Origin: Henckelia pumila
Lineage: Eukaryota > Streptophyta > Magnoliopsida > Lamiales > Gesneriaceae
DNA length: 64,000 bases
Assembly (NCBI RefSeq): GCF_033568475.1
Contig: NC_133121.1
Location: 74,668,589 to 74,732,588 of the forward strand
Reading direction: 5' to 3'
Positions 22,745 to 32,901 of this stretch are shown here, piece after piece. Each line of letters opens with the position of its first letter. Position 1 is the stretch's first letter. Below the pieces are notes generated by a model that had not been told where the DNA came from, searched no databases, and saw only the letters and a list, made by a program, of their open reading frames with translations. Both the position numbers and the translations under genes were made by a program.

Positions 22745-23147
22745 AACAGTGAATGAATTCTTGATTGTTTTGGCTCTCGAATTGCGGATTGGAGGAACAT
22801 GCGCTGCACTTTCAAACGGACATAACTTTCGGCCGGCTGAGAGTTATGGGAGCTTCAGCCTGCTCACGCGAAGCTCATCTCAATACCTACAGAGCGCATC
22901 TTGGTCAAAGAGATGGAGACGCTCAAATTCCAACCCGGAGATGGACTTTTGGGGCGTTTTTCCCCTAGGGCATGTTGGGACCCTCCAAAGCGGCCCGCGT
23001 CACCCAGATCGCACGTTCACATCGTGTCATTCGGTCTATTGCATCATTTCTATCTATCGATTGGACTGAAAGAGTCGGGAATAGGACAACGATGAATCGG
23101 AATAACAAGAAGTACAAGTAAGAAAAAAAAAGAAATTAATGAAAAAG

Positions 23148-23265
23148 GGGTGCAACACGAGGACTTTCAAGGAGGTCACCCATCCTAATACTGCTATCGC
23201 CCAAGCACGCTTAACTTCGGAGTTTTGATGGAATCCGGTGCATTAGTGCTGGTATGATCGTACCC
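23148..23265 (-). rRNA. 5S rRNA: 5S rRNA copy 14
   Basis: Full-length, about eight changes, with the CTTTCAAGG variant. The middle third matches consensus except for isolated transitions. Confidence 0.88.
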
Positions 23266-23662
23266 AAAAATGAATGAATTCTTTATTGTTTTGTCTCTCG
23301 AATTGCGGATTGGATGAACAGATGCTACACTTTCAAACATAAATAACTTTCTACCTGCTGAGAGTTACGTGAGCTTCAGCCTGCTCACGCAAAACTCGTC
23401 TCGATACCTACAACGCGCATCTTGGTCAAAGAGACTGAGATGCTCAAATTCTAACCCGGAGATGGACTTTCGGGACGCTTTTCCCACAGGGCACGTTGGA
23501 ACCCACCGAAGTTGCCAGCGTCACTCAGGTTGCACGTTCACGTTGTGTCATTCAGTCTATTGCATCTTTTTTATTCGTGGATTGGACTGAAAGAGTCAGG
23601 AATAGGCTAGCGAGGAATCAAAATTAGATGAAGTAAGAAAAAATAAGAAATTATTGAAAAAG

Positions 23663-23780
23663 GGGTGCAACACGAGGACTTCCCAGGGGGTCACCCATCC
23701 TAATACTGCTCCTGCCCAAACACGCTTAACTTCAGTGTTCGGATGGGATCCGGTGCATTAGTGCTGGTATGACCGCACCA
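23663..23780 (-). rRNA. 5S rRNA: 5S rRNA copy 15
   Basis: Full-length, about eight changes. Keeps the ordinary CCCAGGGGG near the 3' end. The first base of the RNA is changed (ends CACCA on the plus strand). Confidence 0.88.
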
Positions 23781-24183
23781 AAAAAAAAATGAATTCTTTA
23801 TTGTTTTGTCACTCGAATTGCGGATCGGATGAACAGGCGCTGCACTTTCAAACGAACATAAATTTCGGCCGGCTGAGAGTTACGGGAGCTTCAGCCTTCT
23901 CATGCGAAGCTCATATTGAAACCTATAGCGCGCATCTCGGTCAAAGAGACGGAGACGCTCAAATTCCAACCCGGAGATGGAATTTCAGGGCGTTTTTTCC
24001 GTTGGGAACGTTGGGACCCACCAAAGCAGCCCGCGTCACCCAGATCTCACCTTCACATCGTGTCATTCAGTCTATTGCATCTTTTCTATCCGCGGATTGG
24101 ACTGAAAGAGTCGGGAATAGGACAACGAGGAATCGGAATAACAAGAAGTACGAGTAAGAAAAAAATAAAAATTAATGAAAAAT

Positions 24184-24301
24184 GGGTGCAACACGAGAAC
24201 TTCCTGGTGGATCACCCATCCTAGTAGTGCTCTCGTCCAAGCATGCTTAACTTCGAAGTTCTGATGGGATCCGATGCTTTAGTGCTGGTATGATCGCACC
24301 C
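24184..24301 (-). rRNA. 5S rRNA: 5S rRNA copy 16
   Basis: Full-length, about eleven changes, mostly in the 3' third. It is followed upstream by a spacer of the CTTGATTG type. Confidence 0.87.
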
Positions 24302-24704
24302 AACAGTGAATGAATTCTTGATTGTTTTGTCTCTCAAATTGCGGATCAGAGGAACAAGCGCTGCACTTTCAATCGGACATAACTTTCAGCCGGCTGAGAG
24401 TTACGGGAGCTTCAGCCTACTCACACGAAGCTCGTCTCGATACCTACTGAGCGCATCTCAGTCAAAGAGACGGAGACACTAAAATTCCAACCCAAAGATG
24501 GACTTTTGGGGTATTCTTCCCGTAGGGCACGTTGGAACCCACCAAAGCGGCGTGCGTCACCCAGATCGCACGTTCACTTCATGTCATTAAGTCTATTGCA
24601 TCTTTTCTATCCGCGGATTGGACTGAAAGAGTCGGGAATAGGATAGCGAGGAATCAGAATAACAAGAAGTACGAGTAAGAAAAAAATAGAAATTAATGAA
24701 AAAG

Positions 24705-24822
24705 GGGTGCAACACGAGGACTTTCCGGGGGGTCACCCATCCTAGTACTGCTCTCGCCCAAGCACGCTTAACTTTGGATTTCTGATGGGATTCGGTTCAT
24801 TAGTGCTAGTATGATCGCACCC
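24705..24822 (-). rRNA. 5S rRNA: 5S rRNA copy 17
   Basis: Full-length, about eight changes. Several fall in the segment for nucleotides 20-50 of the RNA. Confidence 0.88.
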
Positions 24823-24970
24823 AAAAGTGAATGAATTCTTTATTGTTTTGTCTATCGAATTGCGGATCGGAGGAACAGGCGCTGCACTTTCAAATTAACA
24901 TAACTTTTGGCAGGCTGAGAGTTACGGGAGCTTCAGCCTGCTCACGCAAAGCTCGTCTTTATACCTACAG
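24823..24970. repeat. Partial 5S spacer, joined directly to another spacer
   Basis: About 148 bp of spacer stop after ATACCTACAG, and a new spacer starts at CTTTATTGTTTGTC with no 5S gene in between. This explains the 648-bp distance to the next copy. Confidence 0.8.
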
Positions 24971-25352
24971 CTTTATTGTTTGTCTCTCAAATTGAGGATC
25001 AGAGCAATAGGCGTTGCACTTTCAAACGGACATAACTTTCGGCCAGCTGAGAGTTACGGGAGCTTCAGCCTACTCACGCGAAGCTCGTCTCATTACCTAC
25101 AGCACGCATCTTGGTCCAAGAGACGGAGACGCTCAAATTCCAACCCAGAGATGTACTTTTGATGCGTTTTTCCCGTAGGGCAAGTTGGGACCCACAGAAG
25201 CTGACCGCGTCAACCAAATCACACGTTCACGTCGTGTCATTCAGTCTATTGCTAATTTTCTATCCGCGGATTAGACTGAAAGAGTCGGGAATAGGACAGC
25301 GAGGAATCGGAATAACAAGAAGTGCGAGTAAGAAAAAAAATTAATGAAAAAG

Positions 25353-25469
25353 GGATGCAACACGAGGACTTTCCAGGGATCACCCATCCTAGTATTGCTC
25401 TCGCCCAAGCACGCTTAACTTCAGAGTTTTGATGGGATCTGGTGCATTAGTGCTGGTATGATCGCATCC
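25353..25469 (-). rRNA. 5S rRNA: 5S rRNA copy 18 (diverged)
   Basis: 117 bp, about nine changes, including a short loss in the G run near the 3' end of the RNA. Confidence 0.86.
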
Positions 25470-25864
25470 AATAGTGAATGAATTCTTTTTTTTTGTCTCT
25501 CGAATTGCGGATCGGAGGAACAGGCGCTGCACTTTCAAACGGACATAACTTTTGGCCGGCTGAGAGTTACGGGAGCTTCAGCCTGCTCACGCGAACCTCG
25601 TCTCATTACCTACAGCGCGCATCTCGGTCGAAAGACGGAGACGCTCAAATTCCAACTTGAAGATGGACTTTTGGGGCATTTTTCCCGTAGTGTACGTTGG
25701 GACCCACCAAAGCGGCCCGCATCACCTAGATCACACATTCACGTCGTGTCATTAAGTATATTACATCTTTTCTATCCATTGATTGGACTGAAAGAGTCGG
25801 GAATAGGACAGCGAGGAATCGGAATAACAAGATGTACGAGTAAGAAAAAAAATTAATGAAAAAA

Positions 25865-25982
25865 GGGTGCAACACAAGGACTTTCAAGGGGGTCACCCAT
25901 CCTAGTACAGCTCTCGCCCAAGAACGCTTAACTTCAGAGTTTTGATAGGATCCAGTGCATTAGTGCTGGTATGATCGCACCC
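25865..25982 (-). rRNA. 5S rRNA: 5S rRNA copy 19 (diverged)
   Basis: Full-length, about eleven changes, with the CTTTCAAGG variant. Confidence 0.86.
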
Positions 25983-26385
25983 AAAAGTGAATGAATTCTT
26001 TATTGTTTTGTCTCTCGAATTGCGGATCAGATGAACAGGCGCTGCACTTTTAAATGGACATAAATTTTGGCCGACTGAGAGTTACGTAAGCTTCAGCCTG
26101 CTCACGCGAAGCTCGTTTCGATACCTACAGCGCCCATCTCGGTCTAATAGACGGAGACGCCCAAATTCCAACACGGAGATGGAATTTTGGGGCGTTTTTC
26201 CCATAGGGCGTGTTGGGACCCACCAAAGCAGCCTGCGTCACCCAAATCGCACGTTCACGTCGTTTCATTCTGTCTATTGCATATTTTCTATCCGCGGATT
26301 GGACTGAAAGAGTCGAGAATAGGACAACAAGAAATTAGAATAACAAGAAGTAAGAGTAAGAACAAAAAAGAAATTAATGAAAAAT

Positions 26386-26503
26386 GGGTGCAACACGAGG
26401 ACTTCCCAGGGGTTCACCCATCCTAGTACTGCTCTCGCCCAAGCACGCTTAACTTTGTAGTTTTGATGGTATCCGATGCATTAGTGCTGGTATGATCGCA
26501 CCC
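26386..26503 (-). rRNA. 5S rRNA: 5S rRNA copy 20 (among the best preserved)
   Basis: Full-length, about seven changes. The 3' half of the RNA is nearly consensus, and the changes cluster in the central promoter region. Confidence 0.9.
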
Positions 26504-26906
26504 AAAAGTGAATGAATTATTTATTGTTTTGTCTCTCGAATTGCGGATCGGAAGTACAGGCCCTGCACTTTCAAACTGACGTAACTTTCGATCGGCTGAG
26601 AGTAACGGGAGCTTCAGCCTGCTCACGCAAAGCTCGTCTCGATACCTACAGCGCGCATCTTGGTCAAAGAGATAGAGACGCTCAAATTACAACCCGGAGA
26701 TGGACTTTTGGGGCGTTTTTCCTTTAGGGCACGTTGGAATACTGCGAAGCGGCCCGCGTCACCCAAATCGCATGTTTACGTCGTGTCATTCAGTCTATTG
26801 CATCTTTTCTATCCGCGGATTGAACTGAAAGAGTCGGGAATAGGACAGCGAGGAATCGGAATAACAAGAAGTATGAGTAAGAAAAAAAAAGAAATTAATG
26901 AAAAAG

Positions 26907-27024
26907 AGGTGCAAAACGAGGACTTTCAAGGGGGTCACCCATCCTAGTACTGCTCTCGCCAAAGCACGCTTAACTTCGGAGTTCTGATGGGATCCGGTGC
27001 ATTAGTACTGGTATGATCGCGCCC
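26907..27024 (-). rRNA. 5S rRNA: 5S rRNA copy 21
   Basis: Full-length, about eight changes, with the CTTTCAAGG variant. The central promoter region matches consensus, so this is one of the few copies in which box A to box C could still work. Confidence 0.9.
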
Positions 27025-27423
27025 AAAAGTAAATGAATACTTTATTGTTTTGTCTCTCGAATTGCGGATCGGATGAACTGGCAACGCACTTTCAAACGGA
27101 CATAACTTTCAACCGGCTGAGAATTACGGGAGCTTCAGCCTGCTCACGTGTATCTCGTCTCGATACCTACAATGCGTATCTCGGTCTAAGAGACAAAGAC
27201 ACTCAAATTCCAATCCGAAGATGGACTTTTGAGGCGTTTTTCTAGTAAGGCACGTTGGGACCCACTGAAACGGCTCACGTCACCCAGATCGCACGTTCAC
27301 GTCATGTGATTCAGTCTATTGCATCTTTTATATCCTTGGATTGGACTGAAAGAGTCGGGAATAGGACAGCAAGGAATCGGAATAACAAGAAGTACGAGTA
27401 AGAAAAAAAAAATTAATGAAAAA

Positions 27424-27540
27424 GGGTACAACACGAGGACTTTCAAGGGTTCACCCATCCAAGTAGTGCTATCGCCCAAGCACGCTTAACTTCGGAGTTC
27501 TGATGGGATCCAATGCATTAGTGCTGGTATAATCGGGCCC
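27424..27540 (-). rRNA. 5S rRNA: 5S rRNA copy 22 (diverged)
   Basis: 117 bp, about twelve changes. The 5' end of the RNA is altered (AATCGGGCCC on the plus strand). Likely pseudogene. Confidence 0.86.
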
Positions 27541-27940
27541 AAAAGTAAATGAATTCTTTAATTTTTGTCTCTCAACTTGTGGATCGGATGAACAGGCGCT
27601 GCACTTTCAAACGTACATAACTTTCGGCCGGCTAAGAGTTACGAGAGCTTCAGCCTTCTTACGTGAAGCTCGTCTCGATACCTAAAGCGCACATTTTGGT
27701 CAAAGAGACAGAGACGCTCAAATTCCAACCCGGAGATGAACTTTTGGGGAGTTTTTCCCGTAGGGCACGTTGGGACCCACCGAAGGGGCCCGTGTCACCC
27801 AGATTGCACGTTCACATCGTGCCATTCTGTCTATTGCATCTTTTCTATCCTCGGATTGGACTGAAAGAGTCAGGAATAGAACAGCGAGGAATCAAAATAA
27901 CAAGAAGTACGAGTAAGAGAAAAAAGAAATTAATGAAAAG

Positions 27941-28058
27941 GGGTGCCACACGAGGACTTTCCAAGGGGTCACCCATCCTAGTACTGCTCTCGCACAAGCA
28001 CGCTTAACTTCGTAGTTCTAATGGAATCCGATGCATTAGTGCTGGTATGATAGCACCC
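27941..28058 (-). rRNA. 5S rRNA: 5S rRNA copy 23
   Basis: Full-length, about ten changes. Upstream flank of the CTTGATTG type. Its spacer closely resembles that upstream of copy 16. Confidence 0.87.
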
Positions 28059-28460
28059 AACAGTGAATGAATTCTTGATTGTTTTGTCTCTCAAATTGCG
28101 GATCGGAGGAACAAGCGCTGCACTTTCAAACGGACATAACTTTCTGCCGGTTGAGAGTTACGGGAGCTTCAGCCTGCTCATGCAAAGCTCGTCTCGATAC
28201 CTACAGAGCGCATCTCAGTCAAAGAGACGGAGACACTAAAATTCCAACCCGAAGATGGAATTTTGGGGCGTTTTTCCCGTAGGGCATGTTGGGACCACCG
28301 AATGGGCCCGCGTCACCCAGATCGCACGTTCACGTCGTATCATTCAATATATTGCAACCTTTCTATCCGCGGATTGGACTAAAAGTGTCGGGAATAGGAT
28401 AGCGAGGAATCGAAATAACAAGAAGTACGAGTAAGAAAAAAATAGAAATTAATGAAAAAG

Positions 28461-28577
28461 AGGCGCAACACGATGACTTCCCGGGGGTCACCCATCCTAG
28501 TACTGCTCTCGCCCAAGCACGCTTAACTTCGGAGTTTCGATGGGATCCGGTGCATTAGTGCTATTATGATCGCACCC
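28461..28577 (-). rRNA. 5S rRNA: 5S rRNA copy 24 (last copy)
   Basis: 117 bp, about nine changes. Its spacer stops at 28809, where gypsy-3 LTR sequence begins. Confidence 0.88.
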
Positions 28578-28809
28578 AAAAGTGAATGAATTATTTATTT
28601 TTTTGTCTCTCGAATTGCGGATCGGAGGAACAGGCGCTGCACTTTCAAACGGACGTAACTTTCGGCCGGCTGAGAGTTACGGGAGCTTTAGCCTGCTCAC
28701 GCAAAGCTCGTCTTGATACCTACAGCACACATCTCGGTCAAAGAGACGGGGAAGCTCAAATACCAACCTGGAGATGGAATTCCGGGGCATTTTTCCCGTA
28801 GGGCACGTT

Positions 28810-29878
28810 CCTCTACACCCAGGCCACTCACAGTATAGCCCCCAAAACATCTAAACATAAGAAACATAAGACATAAGCCAGATAACAAAAGCTCAATCAA
28901 TCAACCAAATACGAGTTCCACATGCTTGAACAAGTATTGATGCAAATATGTGATTTTTAAGGGAAACTCGAGAACCAACTGTCCCGAGTATGCTATCCCG
29001 CTACGATGACTGCTTTTAACTTTCAATGCAGTAGTTCCAACTCTGAATAAGCTACAACAAAAGATTATATCAAAAACTATACAATCTAAACAACAACAAC
29101 GACTCAAGGTAATCTCTATTCCGATCTTCTTCCAACTCTTAACGATCAATAACTGTTAACTCCGGGCTTGACAACTCCAAAAAAAACTGTTCAGATACAA
29201 AAATATGATCAACAACGACGATCAATTCACAAGCCAAAGATCAACAACTCAAAACGGTTCAAATCTCCAAAAACTCAACCGGCGGCATAATAGCTATAAC
29301 TGAACAAACCAAAAACGCAGACAGCAGTTCAATATCGATATCAACTCGTATCAATTCTAATACAACAATAACAAGGCAATTCCAACAAATCTCAAAACCT
29401 CTAAAAATCATAACAATTCCAAAGGTCGCTCTATTTCAAAACCGACAGATAATAAACGATCATAACTCTGTCAAGAACAACATACTCGAATCTCGAACGA
29501 TTCTAAAAACATCCGAAAAATGGAATGTATCTGATTGTAGAAAAACTTACGATATAACGAAGCTCTCGCTGCAGTGATCGCTAAACTGCCTTCAGAAATA
29601 AATTCCAATGGCCGGATCGAGCTCGAACTAAAATCTGGAAGCTTGGAAGTTCAAAGGGGCGGCCAACAATGGAGGGAGGCATGCAAGGAAGGTGATGAAG
29701 AAGAGAATGAGTCAACTTGCCTTATAAATATCTAATAAAACCGATATTTGCATTTTAGTCCCTGAAAAATCTAAAATTTGCAAAATAGACCCCGATCAAT
29801 AAAAAGTCGGCTCTTGAACTCTGGAAACTCTGATTATCTCAAATAAACTCATTTAAGATAAAAAAACAGGGCGTTACA
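28810..29878 (-). repeat. gypsy-3 3' LTR (partial)
   Basis: It ends in GCGTTACA directly before the purine tract, as gypsy-1 does. No partner LTR is in the window, so the assignment rests on position and on the LTR-end bases. No gene is seen in it. Confidence 0.65.
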
Positions 29879-29898
29879 ATTCTCCCCCTCTAAGAAGA
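29879..29898 (-). other. gypsy-3 polypurine tract
   Basis: On the minus strand it reads TCTTCTTAGAGGGGGAGAAT-like purine-rich sequence next to the LTR end, in the same position as in gypsy-1. Confidence 0.75.
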
Positions 29899-29976
29899 GA
29901 TTTCGTCCTCAAAATCAATAAGAAACACAACTCATAAGATAGAATAAAGAACTAAAGACAGTAAGAAGAACTCACG

Positions 29977-30213
29977 TCATCCGAATAACTTAGGAAAACG
30001 CTGTCTCATGTCAGATTCTGTCTCCCAAGTCGCTTCCTCAACTCCGTGATGGCTCCACTGCACTTTCACCAACGGAATCAACTTGGTTCTAAGCTGCTTC
30101 TCCTTCCAATCAAGGATTAGAATTGGTCGTTCAAAATAGCTCAAAGTTTCTTCTAACTCGGCTTCGTCAGGCTGAAGGATATGAGAAGGATCTGGATGAT
30201 ACTTCCGCAGCAT
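29977..30213 (-). pseudogene. gypsy-3 integrase end with chromodomain-like tail
   Basis: 78 codons. MLRKYHPDPSHIL is the usual end of Tekay integrase. VKVQWSHHGVEEATWE is the chromodomain-like signature, followed by the stop. Close to the same part of gypsy-1, though clearly a different copy. Confidence 0.85.
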
Positions 30214-31390
30214 AGAGACGTGAAAAACCTCTAAATACCAGATAAAGATGGAGGAAGTGCAAGTCTGTAGGCAAGATCGCCTATCTTCTCGAGAATCTCG
30301 TACGGACCGATGAATCTCGGAGATAACTTCCCTCTCTTTTCAAATCTGACAGTACCACTGAAAGGAGAAATCTTAAGGAATACACGGTCTCACTGATCAA
30401 AACTCAGAGGTCTACGTCTGACACTCGCATACTTCGCCTGTCTTTCCTGAGCTGACTTCATTCTCAACTGAATGATCTTAACTTGTTCTGCCATATTTCT
30501 AAGCATATCCGGTCCCAAATCAGGTGACTTGGACAAATCGTCCCAAAACAATGGAGATCGGCACTTCTTTCCGTACAAAGCCTAAAAAGGCACTATACCG
30601 ATAATCGCTTGGAAGCTGTTGTTGTAAGAAAACTCGACAAGAGGCAAAAAATCTTGCCAACTAGTGCCAAAGTCTAGCACTACCGCTCGCAGCATATCCT
30701 CTAAAGTCTAGATAGTCCGCTCTGACAGTCCATCGGTCTGAGGATGATAAGCTGTACTCAGAAGCAATCGAGAACAAGTGCCTCCTGCAGACTATGCCAA
30801 AAGTGTGAAGTGAATCTAGGGTCTCGGTCTGAAACGATCGACTTCAGCACACCATGCAGTCTCACAACATTTCTAACATACAACACAGTCATCTGATCAT
30901 GACGATACGTCATCCTGTACGGAATAAAACAAGCAGACTTCGTCAATCGGTTGATCACTACACAAATAGCATCGCATCCTCGAACATATCGAGGTAGCTT
31001 TGTGACGAAATCCATAGAAATGTGATCCCATTTCCATTCAGGAACAGATAAACTGTGAAAGAGACCACCGGGTCACTTTCGCTCTGCTTTCACTTGCTGA
31101 TAGTTCAAACATCGAGATACAAATCTCGCAACGTTGCTCTTCATTCTCTTCCACCAGAACTGGTTCTTCAGATCATTGTACATCTTACGACCTCCAGTAT
31201 GAACACTAAACCGACTGCAATGAGCCTCTCGAAGAATACGCTGTCTCAACTCCGAAATATCAGTCACAACAATATGGTTATTTACAAACAAAAAGTCATC
31301 TCTAACCTGGAATTCAGACTGATGCCCAGATTTGACTTTCTCTACTGAAACCTGAATGCTCGGCTCAGACTTCTGTGCTTCTTTGATCAA
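30214..31390 (-). pseudogene. gypsy-3 integrase part
   Basis: Fragments in several frames carry the zinc region (HTGGRKMYNDL and CLNYQQVKAE), the core start MDFVTKLPR, the SIVSDRDPRFTSHFW block, and MYGKKCRSPLFWDD near the end. The order and content are those of Ty3/gypsy integrase, broken in several places. Confidence 0.82.
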
Positions 31391-31405
31391 TACAAAAAGC
31401 TCTGG

Positions 31406-32901
31406 CTAGGCTTGAATAGCGCATACTCTGATAGTCTTCCTATCTGATTCAAACTCCAGACCAGAATTGCAACAATCATCGATCAACTGAGAAACATCAA
31501 TAGTAGAAAGAGATAAAGAACATAGTTTTCGGCTCAAGGCATCTGCAAGTGCATTTGACTTTTTGAAGTAATACTTGATTTCACAGTCGAAATCCTTTAA
31601 CAGATCTAACCATCTCCTCTGTCTCATATTCAGCCCTACCTATGAAAACAAGTACTTAAGACTCTTATGATCAGAAAAGATCTCGAAAGACTTACCATAA
31701 AGATAGTGACGCCAGATCTTCAGAGCAAAAATGATCGCAGCTAGTTCAAGATCATGAACCGGATAACGAGTCTCATGCGACTTCAGCTGCCTCGATGCAT
31801 ACGCTATCACATGCTTATGCTGCATAAGAACACAACCCAAGCCTTGGTTAGAAGCATCACAATAGACTGTGAAACCTCCAGTACCTTTCGAAATAGAAAG
31901 AATCAGAGCACTACTCAGTCTCCTCTTCAGATCAACAAAGCTAGCCTCACAATCTGCAGTCCAGACAAAAGGCGCATTCTTCTGAGTCAGCTGGGTAATA
32001 GGCTTGGCAATAGACAAAAATCCCTCGATGAATCGGCGATAATAACCAGCTAAACCCATGAAGCTTCGGATCTCAGGCACTGATGTAGGTCTAGGCCAAT
32101 TCATAACCGCTTCAATCTTGCTGGGATCGACAGAAATCCCATCTCCAAAAATAATGTGGCCGAGAAAGACAACTCGATCTAACTAGAATTCATACTTAGA
32201 TAGCTTGGAAAACAACTGTTCAACTCGCAAAATCTGCAAGACGATCCTCAAGTGCTCTGCATGGACAGTACGGTTCTTTGAATAGATAAGAATATCACCG
32301 ATGAAGATAATCATGAACTCATCTAAAAAGCGCTGAAAGATACGGTTCATCAAACCCATAAAAACCGCTGGAGCGCTAGTCAAACCAAATGACATGACTA
32401 TAAACTCGAAATGACCATACCTTGTTCTGAATGCGGTTTTAGGAACATCTTTCTCTCGCACTCTCAGCTTGTGATAACCTGATCTCAGATCAATCTTCGA
32501 ATAGACAGAAGAACCCTGCAGCTGATCAAAAAGGTCATCTATTCGGGGTAAAGGATACCTGTTCTTGATTGTAGCCTGATTCAGTTGACTGTAGTCAATA
32601 CAGAGCCTCATAGAACCATCCTTCTTCCAAAGAAACAGAACAAGAGCACCCCAAGGCGATACACTAGGTCTGATGTATCACTTGGAAATCAAATCCTCAA
32701 GCTGCTCCTTCAACTCTCTCAGTTCAATAGGTGCCATACGATAAGGAGCTTTGGAAATAGGTTGAGTACCTGGCACTAAGTCAATGCTGAATTCGATCTC
32801 TTGAATAGGCGGCAATCCAGGAACATCTTCCGAAAACACATCAGCAAAATCTCTAACCACTGGTATATCCACCAATTCCGAGCTAGATTTCAGTACATCA
32901 A
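31406..32901 (-). pseudogene. gypsy-3 reverse transcriptase and RNase H part
   Basis: Reverse transcriptase blocks [20 protein letters not shown] and FIGDILIYS are followed by [25 protein letters not shown] and [15 protein letters not shown] of the RNase H part. The upstream linker [18 protein letters not shown] matches the protease-RT junction seen in gypsy-1 and gypsy-2. Fossil sequence, cut on its right by the Athila LTR. Confidence 0.85.

Larger units (their letters stand above)
10813..28809 (-). repeat. 5S rDNA tandem array, degenerate, interrupted by an LTR element at 16035-21137
   Basis: Units of about 518-520 bp each hold a 118-bp 5S rRNA sequence and a spacer of about 400 bp. The 5S copies are transcribed on the minus strand, so the 5' end is the higher coordinate. 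The plus strand shows the reverse complement of the plant 5S consensus, ending in GATCGCACCC. Downstream of each gene, in transcription order, lie T-rich runs that fit RNA polymerase III termination. Upstream is an AT-rich stretch with AATAAAG at about -22 to -16, but no clear TATA at -28, GC at -12 or C at -1 as described for Arabidopsis 5S genes. Copies differ by eye from the array consensus at about 6-20 of 118 sites, so the locus looks poorly homogenised. Both edges are breaks against retroelement sequence. Confidence 0.95.
28810..32901 (-). mobile_element. gypsy-3: Ty3/gypsy element, Tekay/Del-like (broken fossil, left part)
   Basis: Minus strand. Partial 3' LTR, purine tract, chromodomain-like end, integrase, RNase H and reverse transcriptase, in that order from left to right. 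The element is interrupted by the Athila insertion at 32902, and its remainder should lie right of this window. Its pol resembles gypsy-1, but its LTR does not match the gypsy-1 LTR by eye. Broken in many places and probably the oldest element here. Confidence 0.85.

Noticed and set aside
12151-28801. A frame of about 60-110 codons on the plus strand recurs in nearly every unit (MNSLLFCLSNCGSEEQ-type)
   Set aside because: It lies in the 5S spacer, opposite to the 5S gene. Its start, length and frame vary from unit to unit, so it follows from tandem repetition of one spacer rather than a conserved protein.
10813-28809. Cassandra-type retroelements, which carry 5S sequence in their LTRs
   Set aside because: The units are regular 518-520-bp tandem repeats with no primer site, no purine tract and no TG...CA borders, so this is true 5S rDNA structure.
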